Origin: a virus
Virus record (IMG/VR): IMGVR_UViG_3300025941_000110
Location: 1-21,109 of that record
DNA length: 21,109 nucleotides
Direction: 5' to 3' (one strand)
A program made the translations under genes and the position numbers. The first letter of the stretch is position 1. Every line of letters begins with the position of its first letter. Below, in pieces: positions 13,731-20,554 of the stretch. The notes under the pieces are model-generated. The model searched no databases, had not been told where the DNA came from, and saw only the letters and a program-made list of their open reading frames with translations.

Positions 13731-16014
13731 TGAAATCTCCTTCGGCGGCGTTAGCCTGATCTGGAGTCATCGTCGTTTGTTTGCCAATTTCAGCTACTTC
13801 AACAGCTTGTACACCTTTCATATGCTGAAGAATCAATTGCAATTGAGCTTGCATTGCTGCCTGCCGTTCATCAGCAGATCGGCGCTGAGCCTCTAGCATC
13901 ATTTCCATTTGCATTTCGCGCTGTTTTAGCATGGAATCAAATCGACCTTGCGCTTCTGCTTGAGCTTGTTGCGCTGCTTGCTGCTGTTGAGCCACCCATA
14001 CATCGAGTTGTGCCTGTTTCTCAGAAAGACGCTCCTCTGATTGAATCTTCGCCATTTCAAGTTGAGCATTTTGTTGAGCATCAGCTTGTGACTGTTTCTC
14101 ATCAGACTGCGCCTTGATCTGCGCTACTTGCACACGCGGGTCAGTCTGATCTTGCTTAGGAGGCGGAGCCTGAATTTTGTCGATCGCATCTTCGACGGCA
14201 TTGCCCATGCGGGCGCGGCGAACGACAGTTAGCATCAGTTCTTTGAGCACATCAACAGGCATAATGCCTTGTTGAACTGCCGGTGCGAAACCATTCATCA
14301 CTTGAACCACACCACCTAGTACCTGTTCCAGGCCTTGCATATCTGATTCCATGGATGCAGCTACGGTCGAATCAGTCTCGATATCTACCTTGAATGTTCG
14401 AAGGGCATCATCACGCATCACGCCGATGATTTCCTGCCAACTTGGGATGGACAGGATTGGCGGCGGCTGTGGTGCTTGTGGTGGCTGCTGGCCCTGCTGT
14501 TGTGCCATTGCTGCTTGCTGCTGGTATTGAGCCTGTGCTTGCTGGAATTGCATCTGCGCTTGTTGCTTAGCCATCTGATCCGGGAATTGCAGGCCAGTCA
14601 TGGTATAGAGTGTCTCAGGCTGGAAACGCTCAGAGATAATCTCTGCCTTGATGCGCAAAATATCGCGGATATAGCGCTGTACTTCTGCTTGTAGGCGACG
14701 AACACGCAGACTGCCATTTGTCGCCTTAATCTGTTGTGCAGTTGCGGTTTCACCAGCATCAGTAGCTCCGCGCATAATGTCGGAGATGCCGGTGATTTCG
14801 TAAATGATTTGCTTGATTTGATCCCGTTGTTGATACAGTTCACGCAAAACATTAGCGGCCTGATCGATTGGAAGCATCCAGACGGCATTCTGAAGACCGC
14901 CGATATCTCGCAGTTCGACAACATTTTGTGCAGCGATCAGATCATTATCTTCACCGCGCATGACTTCCGACAGTTCCGTAATTGTCGCATCATAAACGCC
15001 ACGAAGTTTTAGACCTCGAATCAATCGCGAAATACGAACTGTAACGAGATTGAGCTCTTCCTCTTGCTGACGATAATAGTCAGGCAGAGGAATGGGAACA
15101 TTGGATGAAGAATCCAGAATGCCACGTAATGGGCGTGGACTTGGGAAGAAGCCAATAAGCTTTAAAGGATCATCTTGCTTATCCAGCACAGAATTACGAT
15201 AGCCCGGACTTACAAAAATCACTTTACGAGAATCTTTATCCCAGATTTCCCATACGACCGCAGTCTTAAATAGCTCTCGTACTGCATCGTCACGATGCTT
15301 ATGGATTTCTTCATCGCTGGCAGCATCCATTGTCATGGAATTGCCTTTTTCAGCGCCGAATTTATCAATCAATTCGTTGCGTGTCATGCGATGACGATAT
15401 GCAATCCACGGAATCTCATCCCATGTCTTTCCTGGGCCTTCGCGATAGTCATCCCATTGCACGTGTTCAGCAATGACTTGTTCCCAAGCCAATTCTTCGT
15501 TTGGCGGAGCGTCATCATCGTTAGCCTGCTTGCCTTGTTCTCGTTCGCCAGGCAGTTCTTGACGGATTTCTGCCGTCTCACGAAGGCTGGGAACATATCG
15601 AACACGGGAAATGCCACGGCCAGGCAACAACATATCCATCACGTCACTGACCATGATGGAATTGAAATCGTAAGTATCGAGGGAAAACTCTAGCGCTCGC
15701 GTAAGAACATCAGAAACTGCTTTGCCAACAGGATCAGTATCAGCAAAACGGCGACGTACATCGGGTTTAGGCTGACTGTTATAGATAGCTGGTAGCAATG
15801 TATCCGTATTGCTCCATAGCATGTTGAAAGGGTTCTTTTTGGAATCTTTCTGCCGATATTTGTCCAGCAATTCGCCACAGCGCTTACGCCAATCTTTTTC
15901 ACGTTTGTCAGACAAGTCCAGTTCCAAGAGCCAGCGGCGCACCTCCATTTCTGGACTCGTGCCAATCTCCTGCACTGTCTCAATTTGACCCGCGCTAGAG
16001 GTGATATCGCTCAT
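13717..16014 (-). CDS. Portal protein
   Basis: Encodes 765 residues, the size of P22-class portals. The N-terminal helical region (RRWLLELDLSDKREKDWRKR, then LLDKYRQKDSKKNPFNMLWS and NTDTLLPAIYNSQPKPDVRR) is typical of podovirus portals. It is followed by the wing/stem segment with PDYYRQQEEELNLVTVRISR and EITGISDIMRGATDAGETAT, a hallmark phrase of this family. At ~480-517 there is a low-complexity Gln/Pro tract. Residues ~620-740 form a long Gln/Ala/Glu coiled coil, probably the C-terminal barrel. It forms the dodecameric DNA gate at the unique vertex, on which terminase and then the adaptor dock. The start overlaps the upstream 80-aa gene (ATGA). Confidence 0.92.
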   Translation of the reverse strand: MSDITSSAGQIETVQEIGTSPEMEVRRWLLELDLSDKREKDWRKRCGELLDKYRQKDSKKNPFNMLWSNTDTLLPAIYNSQPKPDVRRRFADTDPVGKAVSDVLTRALEFSLDTYDFNSIMVSDVMDMLLPGRGISRVRYVPSLRETAEIRQELPGEREQGKQANDDDAPPNEELAWEQVIAEHVQWDDYREGPGKTWDEIPWIAYRHRMTRNELIDKFGAEKGNSMTMDAASDEEIHKHRDDAVRELFKTAVVWEIWDKDSRKVIFVSPGYRNSVLDKQDDPLKLIGFFPSPRPLRGILDSSSNVPIPLPDYYRQQEEELNLVTVRISRLIRGLKLRGVYDATITELSEVMRGEDNDLIAAQNVVELRDIGGLQNAVWMLPIDQAANVLRELYQQRDQIKQIIYEITGISDIMRGATDAGETATAQQIKATNGSLRVRRLQAEVQRYIRDILRIKAEIISERFQPETLYTMTGLQFPDQMAKQQAQMQFQQAQAQYQQQAAMAQQQGQQPPQAPQPPPILSIPSWQEIIGVMRDDALRTFKVDIETDSTVAASMESDMQGLEQVLGGVVQVMNGFAPAVQQGIMPVDVLKELMLTVVRRARMGNAVEDAIDKIQAPPPKQDQTDPRVQVAQIKAQSDEKQSQADAQQNAQLEMAKIQSEERLSEKQAQLDVWVAQQQQAAQQAQAEAQGRFDSMLKQREMQMEMMLEAQRRSADERQAAMQAQLQLILQHMKGVQAVEVAEIGKQTTMTPDQANAAEGDFNASL

Positions 16015-16253
16015 GCTAATGCCACCAGATTAGTTGCGGTCGTTCCTGTTGCCAGGATACGGCCCTGATCAGCGGTAAATGGCAGCAATGTACCGGTTGG
16101 CACAGCTTTCAAGGTAATTGAGGCCGTAGTGCCATCAGGAGAAATAGCTACATCACCAGTTCCACCGACGTAAATGCCTCTAAAACTCAATAGAGTAGTA
16201 TCCGATGGCGTTACCGTTTTCCATGATGCGTAGCTCAATGCTAATGTCTGCAT
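16011..16253 (-). CDS. Small beta-rich virion protein (spike-base-like)
   Basis: Encodes 80 residues from the ATG at 16253, chosen over a start 16 codons upstream because it lies 1 nt after the terminase stop and has a GGAG box. The sequence opens with SYASWKTVTPSDTTLL. It continues with GIYVGGTGDVAISPDG and ends ATGTTATNLVALA. The pattern W-x-x-V-T-P-S-D-T-T...YVGGxGDV...ATGTTA is found in short beta-domain phage proteins related to 'spike base' proteins. It is probably a small virion component at the portal vertex or on the head. The precise site is unknown. Confidence 0.7.
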   Translation of the reverse strand: MQTLALSYASWKTVTPSDTTLLSFRGIYVGGTGDVAISPDGTTASITLKAVPTGTLLPFTADQGRILATGTTATNLVALA

Positions 16254-16254
16254 G

Positions 16255-17619
16255 TCAATCTCCGTATTTCTGACGGCGATGCGCCGCGATAATCTGGTCA
16301 ATGGTCTGATGCTGAGCGAATTTTACTACTTCTTTTGGCTTTGGTAGCATTTCCTGTCGCCAAACGATACAAGCATAGCGGAAACTGTCTGCATAATGTG
16401 ATGTCCAATCATGCAAAGGACGATCACGGAAGCATTTTTTATCCTGATCCCATTCCCTGCGATATTGGGTTAATGCTTCAATTCCATCGGCACATTTGTC
16501 TTTATCGATCCAAATTTGGGGAAATGTCTTACGTGCCGCTTGAATGCCATCTTGAAGACTCAGGTCCGGGGTGATACGCGGCTTCCAATCTAAATCACGG
16601 AACTGCTGCTCTACGCTCTTTCCCCTGGCGGCCAATGTCTTCGCTTTAGCATCGTGTGGAAGCCAGATATGCTCAGCGTAGCGATATGGTTTTGCCTTCA
16701 ATATCTCTGAGTAATGTTCGACATCTTTTCCACTAGCAGCATAGCAATCAATGAATCGCACCTGATTATGCGCCACCTGAAAGAACCAAATTGCCGTATC
16801 GTCGTCATAGCCCAAATCGAATGCAACATGAACTTTGAGATTTTCGTCCCAAAGATTGCTAGTCATTCGCCCTTCGTCTTCTACCCTTCGTAGCTCACCA
16901 CCGTAATAAGCGCCCATGATCGCAGCCTCAAAGCTGCACATGAATTCTTGATCAAATAGCGCATGGCCCTGTTCTATGCCAAATTCAGCCTCATAGTTCT
17001 GTCTTTCTTCTTCTAATTGTTGCGTAGTAAATACACCGGACTGATCAGCTCTGATAACTTGAGCAAATGCTTTCGGATTTTGCTTAGCAGCGAGGAAAGT
17101 TTTATGTGCGTGATTTTTACCGCGTGGCGTAGTAATGAATAGCTGCCAACCATTATTTTCGGTCAGGATTGGGCGCAGATATGCCCTAGCAGCAGGATTA
17201 GCCAATGCCCATTCGGAATAAACGATGCCAGCAGGAGCGGAGCCGACTGCTGAATTGAAGTTATCTGATCCGAGAACTTGCCAAGATGATCCATTGATGA
17301 ATTCAATCATCATTTCTTGATTGCGCGTCGTCTTACGAATCTCAAGCGGAAATGCTTCATCAATACGGCGTCGGCCAGTATGCGGATTAACGGCATTCCA
17401 AATAGCCTTACGAGCTTGCTCAGCCTGAGGGAGCATATGCCAATAGTTAGCCACGCGCTCAAATGCAGCTACAGCAGCTCGGTGAAGGCAGATTTCGTCT
17501 TTACCTGAGCGACGATGCCAGATTAGCTCAGCATGCTTTCCGCCATTCTCAAGATACTCCCAAGCTGGAAGCTGATAGCTGCGTGGCTTCCAGTTATTTG
17601 GAAGTCTGATTGTCGGCAT
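16255..17619 (-). CDS. terL: Terminase large subunit (packaging ATPase/nuclease)
   Basis: Encodes about 454 residues from the ATG at 17619 (MPTIRLPNNW). A TTG five codons upstream is less likely. ATPase domain: adenine-binding Q16 region (PRSYQLPAW); Walker A-like RRSGKD at 36-41, with Asp in place of the usual Ser/Thr as in many podovirus terminases; Walker B GIVYSEW at 131-137 with catalytic Glu136; coupling motif ITTPRG at 162-167. Nuclease domain: first acidic residue in VAFDLGYDDDTAIWF (D268), and the last in HDWTSHYADSFRYA near the C-terminus. It powers DNA translocation into the procapsid and cuts the concatemer. It overlaps terS by 26 nt. Confidence 0.93.
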   Translation of the reverse strand: MPTIRLPNNWKPRSYQLPAWEYLENGGKHAELIWHRRSGKDEICLHRAAVAAFERVANYWHMLPQAEQARKAIWNAVNPHTGRRRIDEAFPLEIRKTTRNQEMMIEFINGSSWQVLGSDNFNSAVGSAPAGIVYSEWALANPAARAYLRPILTENNGWQLFITTPRGKNHAHKTFLAAKQNPKAFAQVIRADQSGVFTTQQLEEERQNYEAEFGIEQGHALFDQEFMCSFEAAIMGAYYGGELRRVEDEGRMTSNLWDENLKVHVAFDLGYDDDTAIWFFQVAHNQVRFIDCYAASGKDVEHYSEILKAKPYRYAEHIWLPHDAKAKTLAARGKSVEQQFRDLDWKPRITPDLSLQDGIQAARKTFPQIWIDKDKCADGIEALTQYRREWDQDKKCFRDRPLHDWTSHYADSFRYACIVWRQEMLPKPKEVVKFAQHQTIDQIIAAHRRQKYGD

Positions 17620-18106
17620 CGCCAAATCGTACAAGTTGGACAGTCAATGCAGCGCCATCAGCGCCAGTGTGCTCAAGTGCCTGTTTTTCTCCCCACTTCT
17701 TCGGATTCCATTTAGCAAGCAATTTCAGCCTAGTTTCGATACGTAACTTGGATCGTTGTACATGATCGCCATTTAATTTCCAGCCTGTTGATTCGCCCTG
17801 TGCATCGAATTGTTCCATCCAGTCATTAGTCGCATTATCCGCAATATCCATGCATTCCTGGGCAATGGCATCTTCGCCGAGTTCTCTGGCGCGCGCGAAG
17901 CGTGTGGCGAAATCTTTCTCTTCCATCATCCAGTCATATACTGTTCTCCAGGCCGGCTGTCCATCATCTCGACAAATCTGACGCAGTGGCTCACCTAATG
18001 CGATGCGCTCAAGGATTGCTGCTGCTCGTTCTTCAGTATATGTAGATTTTGGTCCGCGCTTCTTTGGCGGCTCAGATGGCTTTTCGGGGACTTTCTTGCG
18101 GGACAT
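17594..18106 (-). CDS. terS: Terminase small subunit
   Basis: Encodes 170 residues. A basic N-terminus with KKRGPKSTYTEE, resembling an AT-hook, leads into a helix-turn-helix-like segment (AAAILERIALGEPLRQICRDDGQPAWRTVYDWM), typical of small terminase DNA-recognition domains. A helical oligomerisation region follows (FATRFARARELGEDAIAQEC), then KLRIETRLKLLAKWNPKKWGEK, a family hallmark, and a short tail that binds the large subunit. It recognises the packaging site and stimulates TerL. The ATG and its AGGTGA ribosome binding site lie inside the 3' arm of a 10-bp inverted repeat, suggesting control of translation or a protein-binding site. Confidence 0.9.
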   Translation of the reverse strand: MSRKKVPEKPSEPPKKRGPKSTYTEERAAAILERIALGEPLRQICRDDGQPAWRTVYDWMMEEKDFATRFARARELGEDAIAQECMDIADNATNDWMEQFDAQGESTGWKLNGDHVQRSKLRIETRLKLLAKWNPKKWGEKQALEHTGADGAALTVQLVRFGDADNQTSK

Positions 18107-18141
18107 TTCATCACCTATGCTGTTGGGCTAAGTGATGAAAT
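18105..18141 (-). promoter_or_regulatory. 10-bp inverted repeat sequestering the terS start
   Basis: ATTTCATCAC (18105-18114) and GTGATGAAAT (18132-18141) are perfect inverted copies with a 17-nt spacer. On the minus-strand RNA the downstream arm contains most of the AGGTGA Shine-Dalgarno site and the first two bases of the terS ATG. A folded transcript would therefore mask the start. As DNA it could be an operator or a terminase recognition site. Confidence 0.7.
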
Positions 18142-18168
18142 TGTAGCAGAGTATTGCGCTAATTTGCA
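18140..18168 (-). promoter_or_regulatory. Possible extended -10 promoter before terS
   Basis: TGC-TACAAT (18148-18140) is an extended -10 element. A weak -35, TGCAAA, lies 17 nt upstream (18168-18163). The -10 overlaps the upstream arm of the inverted repeat. It is weak evidence on its own. Confidence 0.3.
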
Positions 18169-18181
18169 GATTGTTGGTCGA

Positions 18182-18961
18182 TTATGCTCTACGGAATAGC
18201 AGACCTTCCCATGATCCGCTCAGGATTACGCCTGCTGCACTCGTATATCCGCAACGTAAGCCGAAATCGTTTTTCTCAGGAACGGGAATCATTGTCTTTG
18301 GGTCAAGACTTTTGCTGACAATATCCGTTGTGCTTAGCGCACGAGGTAGGCGGATAGGATTGCTAGCTAGTGGGCCTTTGAAATAAAAGAGAACATCTGC
18401 GCCTTTGCTCGATCCACCACCACCAGCAGAACTATTGATCTGTATGTCGATGTCGAAGATCAGAAGCGTGCAGTTTACTGGTACGGTGTATTGCGATTGT
18501 TTGCTGATTGCTGGTGAAAGGTCAGGAACTGTAGAAATTGGGATAATGGCTCTTACAGTACCACCGCCTGCATCTCTTACATTAATCTGCCCTGCATTGC
18601 GCTGACCGCTACCCGTTGCGCCGAGAGAGACTGAATTGATTCGGTAGAATTGCTGCGTTAGTGCGACTGGAGTCGTACCATTAGTGGGTTTTGTCTCGGA
18701 TATCTCGTTGAAATTGATATCTAGGCCGCTGACTGTTACGCTTTGTGCGCCAGTTCCTGCAGCAGTGTCATTCGCAGCATTAACCCCGACAGAGAGAAAT
18801 TCCAGGCTAGTTGCGCCGGTCATCCATGGATAAATACCGGCATTGGGCCAGATGTCATTCGCTGCTACTCCAGATCCGGCAATCGTTACCTGACCTAGAC
18901 CTGTTACACGTCTAACGAATGTTCCATATAGCCCTAATGATGCTTCAATAGGCTCGTACAT
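18182..18961 (-). CDS. Beta-rich virion structural protein
   Basis: Encodes 259 residues with a perfect GGAGGT ribosome binding site. The sequence is Gly, Thr, Ser and Asn-rich with short beta segments and no Cys cluster except one near the C-terminus. The stretch NDTAAGTGAQSVTVSGLD followed by NEISETKPTNGTTPVAL and FYRINSVSLGATGSGQRNAG is a recurrent pattern in uncharacterised virion proteins of many marine and proteobacterial phages. YTVPVNCTLLI and SKQSQY also fit that group. It lies upstream of terS, an uncommon position for a structural gene. It may be a head fibre, neck or surface decoration protein. The position in the particle is unknown. Confidence 0.72.
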   Translation of the reverse strand: MYEPIEASLGLYGTFVRRVTGLGQVTIAGSGVAANDIWPNAGIYPWMTGATSLEFLSVGVNAANDTAAGTGAQSVTVSGLDINFNEISETKPTNGTTPVALTQQFYRINSVSLGATGSGQRNAGQINVRDAGGGTVRAIIPISTVPDLSPAISKQSQYTVPVNCTLLIFDIDIQINSSAGGGGSSKGADVLFYFKGPLASNPIRLPRALSTTDIVSKSLDPKTMIPVPEKNDFGLRCGYTSAAGVILSGSWEGLLFRRA

Positions 18962-19005
18962 ATTGGCACCTCCTGATGAGATACCAACAGTCTATCATGG
19001 ACAAA

Positions 19006-19149
19006 CTATCGCTTAGTTTGTTTCTTTGCTGCTTCGCGCTTAGTCGAATATGCGATTGCAACAGCTTGCTTAACTGGCTTTCCCGCTTTTACTTCGGCTT
19101 TCACGTTACTTTTGAAGGCAGCAGGAGATGTTGATTTCTTGAGCGGCAT
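19006..19149 (-). CDS. 47-aa lysine-rich conserved phage protein
   Basis: The short ORF MPLKKSTSPAAFKSNVKAEV... ends KREAAKKQTKR. It contains 11 Lys and 2 Arg in 47 residues against 2 Glu. The core AGKPVKQAVAIAY is the signature of a tiny basic protein family I recognise from many phages and some bacteria. It has a strong GAAAGGAAAG Shine-Dalgarno site 5 nt from the ATG, directly after the T-run of the terminator. The first gene of the structural transcript, it is probably DNA- or RNA-associated by charge, but no function is established. Confidence 0.8.
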   Translation of the reverse strand: MPLKKSTSPAAFKSNVKAEVKAGKPVKQAVAIAYSTKREAAKKQTKR

Positions 19150-19163
19150 ATCACTTTCCTTTC

Positions 19164-19200
19164 AAAAAAATCCCGCTCTAGCGCATATGTCCAGAGCGGG
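19164..19200 (-). terminator. Strong intrinsic terminator downstream of the tRNA-like region
   Basis: CCCGCTCT (19200-19193) pairs with AGAGCGGG (19179-19172) as a perfect 8-bp, GC-rich stem with a 13-nt loop, followed on the minus strand by ATTTTTTT (19171-19164). It ends transcription coming from the accessory genes and the RNA block, just before the 47-aa gene. Confidence 0.88.
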
Positions 19201-19210
19201 CGAACTAGGA

Positions 19211-19230
19211 GGGTGAAGCAGGGTGAAACA
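19211..19230. repeat. Tandem 10-mer repeat
   Basis: gggtgaagca is followed directly by gggtgaaaca, two 10-nt units differing at one base. It lies between the tRNA-like sequence and the terminator. Confidence 0.75.
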
Positions 19231-19239
19231 AAGGAAACT

Positions 19240-19366
19240 TTCACTCTATGGGATTCGAACCCATGGCAAGAACATATTCCCCTCACAATTTTGAGGTAGA
19301 TGCTACTTCCCTGCACCCTTATATCCAACTTCCCAAGGGAGCCTTCAACCACTCAGCCAAGAGTAA
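19240..19366 (-). tRNA. Atypical Ser-type tRNA or tRNA-like RNA with an enlarged centre
   Basis: The minus strand shows an acceptor of 7 pairs (TTACTCT 19366-19360 with AGAGTGA 19247-19241, one G-U), then TG and a Ser-type D arm GCTGAGTGGTTGAAGGC. A perfect T arm follows, ATGGG-TTCGAAT-CCCAT (19264-19248), with discriminator A and no encoded CCA. Between D and T arms lie 76 nt, about twice the usual length of anticodon plus long variable arm. CCCTT/AAGGG would enclose 14 nt, and further small stems (GTAG-CAT-CTAC; CCTCA-6 nt-TGAGG) are possible. I could not place a normal 7-nt anticodon loop, so I assign no anticodon. It may carry an insertion, be a decayed tRNA, or be a tRNA-like structure. 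Confidence 0.5.
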
Positions 19367-19372
19367 AATCTG

Positions 19373-19426
19373 GCCGGACTTCCACCGGCTTTGTCTGTAT
19401 AGCGGTACTCGCTCTCTTACACGACA
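19373..19426 (-). ncRNA. Two hairpins upstream of the tRNA-like sequence
   Basis: GCCGG-TGGAAGT-CCGGC (19389-19373) is a 5-bp, 7-nt-loop hairpin shaped like a T arm but without its loop consensus. Next to it, TGTC/GACA, TGTA/TACA and AGCG/CGCT (19426-19392) pair in order with small bulges. No ORF or protein signal crosses this stretch. It would form the 5' leader of a transcript running into the tRNA-like sequence. Confidence 0.5.
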
Positions 19427-19443
19427 TTGGCCATCGCTAAGCC

Positions 19444-19472
19444 ATTATAGATCAGAAATGTCTCTGAATCTA
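19444..19472 (-). promoter_or_regulatory. Candidate sigma70-type promoter for the RNA block
   Basis: A perfect TATAAT -10 (19449-19444) with a 17-nt spacer to a partial -35, TAGATT (19472-19467). It lies just after the stop of the 99-aa gene. A transcript would start near 19437 and run through the hairpins and tRNA-like sequence to the terminator at 19164. Confidence 0.45.
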
Positions 19473-19474
19473 TA
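19446..19474 (-). repeat. Hairpin directly after the 99-aa gene
   Basis: ATAGATCAGA (19447-19456) pairs with TCTGA-ATCTAT (19463-19473) with one bulge, plus one flanking pair, around a 6-nt loop. No T-run follows, so it is not a clear terminator. It overlaps the candidate promoter. Confidence 0.6.
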
Positions 19475-19774
19475 TTAGCCTTCAATTTGATCAAGAGTGA
19501 TGATTACTTGCTTGTCTTCGATGGCTCGGGCGATGGCAGCGTTGGCGACAGCAGTTAGTTTTAGGCTCGATGGCCCATTTTCCCATGCGGTAATCAATTC
19601 GTCGTCGTTCATCTTTGTCTTCGGATATTCAGGTTCCGGCTTGATGCGAAGTTCATCATTATCCCAATTAGGTTGACCAAGAACATCCCTCCAATTACCT
19701 GTACTGTTCTTAAATTGGATTTGTTTTCCGTCGGCCCATCGTTTTATTAATTCTGCATGCTTATGTGGTTTCAT
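19475..19774 (-). CDS. Conserved phage protein, 99 aa, unknown role
   Basis: The ATG at 19774 was chosen over an ATG at 19861. It overlaps the stop of the two-helix membrane gene (ATGA) and has a GGAAGAG box at suitable distance. The longer form would lie antisense-free but inside that gene. The N-terminal segment MKPHKHAELIKRWADGKQI, then NWRDVLGQPNW and DELRIKPEPEYPKT, is a recurring pattern in phage accessory proteins: a short helix followed by beta strands ending in a Tyr/Arg-Ile-Lys-Pro motif. The C-terminal half is helical (LKLTAVANAAIARAIEDK). No catalytic residues are evident. It is the last gene before the non-coding RNA block. Confidence 0.72.
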   Translation of the reverse strand: MKPHKHAELIKRWADGKQIQFKNSTGNWRDVLGQPNWDNDELRIKPEPEYPKTKMNDDELITAWENGPSSLKLTAVANAAIARAIEDKQVIITLDQIEG

Positions 19775-19959
19775 TTGTACTCTTCCTTGAGCATCAACAT
19801 AATCAGGCCAGACAACATAAAGGCAGCTGTGGCACATGTCATGCGCGACCAATAACTCCATCCGGCGATGTTAAAATCTGCCTCTATGAATGTCCATATG
19901 AGGTAGCAAAACGGCATAGCCGTAAGAGATTGCAAAAGATATTGTGCATTCTTCTTCAT
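19771..19959 (-). CDS. Small two-helix membrane protein
   Basis: Encodes 62 residues with two hydrophobic helices, about residues 8-26 (LLQSLTAMPFCYLIWTFI) and 40-57 (TCATAAFMLSGLIMLML), separated by an aromatic loop (AGWSYWSR). The end is charged (KEEYK). It has a strong AGGGAG site, and its ATG overlaps the upstream stop (ATGA). Its stop overlaps the next start in the same way, so it is a real member of the operon although short. The topology would suit a class II holin or another small phage inner-membrane protein. The accessory location away from an endolysin makes holin only one possibility. Confidence 0.65.
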   Translation of the reverse strand: MKKNAQYLLQSLTAMPFCYLIWTFIEADFNIAGWSYWSRMTCATAAFMLSGLIMLMLKEEYK

Positions 19960-20255
19960 TTCTTCTCCCTTTCTGCCATCATTGCATCAGCAAAGAAATA
20001 TGCCCATCGAGCGCGCCATGAACGATATGACTCCGGAACTGCTTGCTGACCTAAGGTTCTTGTGTTTCCCCTCGAATCTGGCGGGTGTATTGTCACTGTT
20101 GGCTCTGACTTGATCTCTCGGCAGAAATCGTTAGGAATATCAGGCGCATGGGCTGCAAAATAATCCCTCAGTGTCATCCCTAGCACCGGATCACTTCTCC
20201 ATACTCCACCGTCTTTAGGATGAGGGAATGCAGATTGTTGTTTGTCTTCGCTCAT
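19956..20255 (-). CDS. Conserved small phage protein (99 aa) of unknown function
   Basis: Residues 21-36 (SDPVLGMTLRDYFAAH) and the end (RWAYFFADAMMAEREKK) form a pattern I recognise in many hypothetical phage proteins, where GMTLRDYFA is followed later by a C-terminal ADAMLxER. Between them is a variable polar segment. It has no membrane segment or metal motif. It is linked by ATGA overlaps to both neighbours, so it is translated as part of a tightly coupled accessory cluster. The function is unknown. Confidence 0.75.
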   Translation of the reverse strand: MSEDKQQSAFPHPKDGGVWRSDPVLGMTLRDYFAAHAPDIPNDFCREIKSEPTVTIHPPDSRGNTRTLGQQAVPESYRSWRARWAYFFADAMMAEREKK

Positions 20256-20551
20256 GCTACCTCCTTGATAGGCTTTTCTTCTTCTACTTCATCAGTATCC
20301 GGCAGTCCTGAAATTGGACGAAGAAATACATCACTAACTGGCCGGCTCTTCTCAATCAGATATTCTCCTGTCATATATCTCACTGGAATACCGTTCGGCG
20401 AACTAACTATCCAGACAGGAGCACCATTTTTCAGAAGGTCAGTAAATTCGTGTGGTTCTGCCAATCTCTCGACTTTGACAATCATGCCAATCATTTCCAA
20501 CGTCCATCTGGCGTTGATGATAATCGCCAAATCACCTGGTTTCACGTTCAT
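20252..20551 (-). CDS. Small SH3-like beta protein, conserved in phages
   Basis: Encodes 99 residues. It opens MNVKPGDLAIIINARW, then GMIVKVERL, PVWIVSS and VFLRPISGLPDTDE, a family pattern in which a small beta barrel ends in a conserved LRPIsG motif. It is found in many accessory regions of proteobacterial phages. The N-terminal KPGDLAII resembles an SH3/KOW-like fold. It starts 3 nt after the winged-helix gene with a GGTGAT box. No enzymatic residue is visible and the role is unknown. Confidence 0.75.
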   Translation of the reverse strand: MNVKPGDLAIIINARWTLEMIGMIVKVERLAEPHEFTDLLKNGAPVWIVSSPNGIPVRYMTGEYLIEKSRPVSDVFLRPISGLPDTDEVEEEKPIKEVA

Positions 20552-20554
20552 ATA

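Noticed and set aside
19240-19475. tmRNA
   Set aside because: The tRNA-like part has a complete D arm and directly paired acceptor within 127 nt, with no split tRNA domain and no tag reading frame.
19775-19861. Longer 128-aa form of the 99-aa gene
   Set aside because: The extra 29 residues lie inside the two-helix membrane gene, while the internal ATG has the overlap and ribosome binding site.
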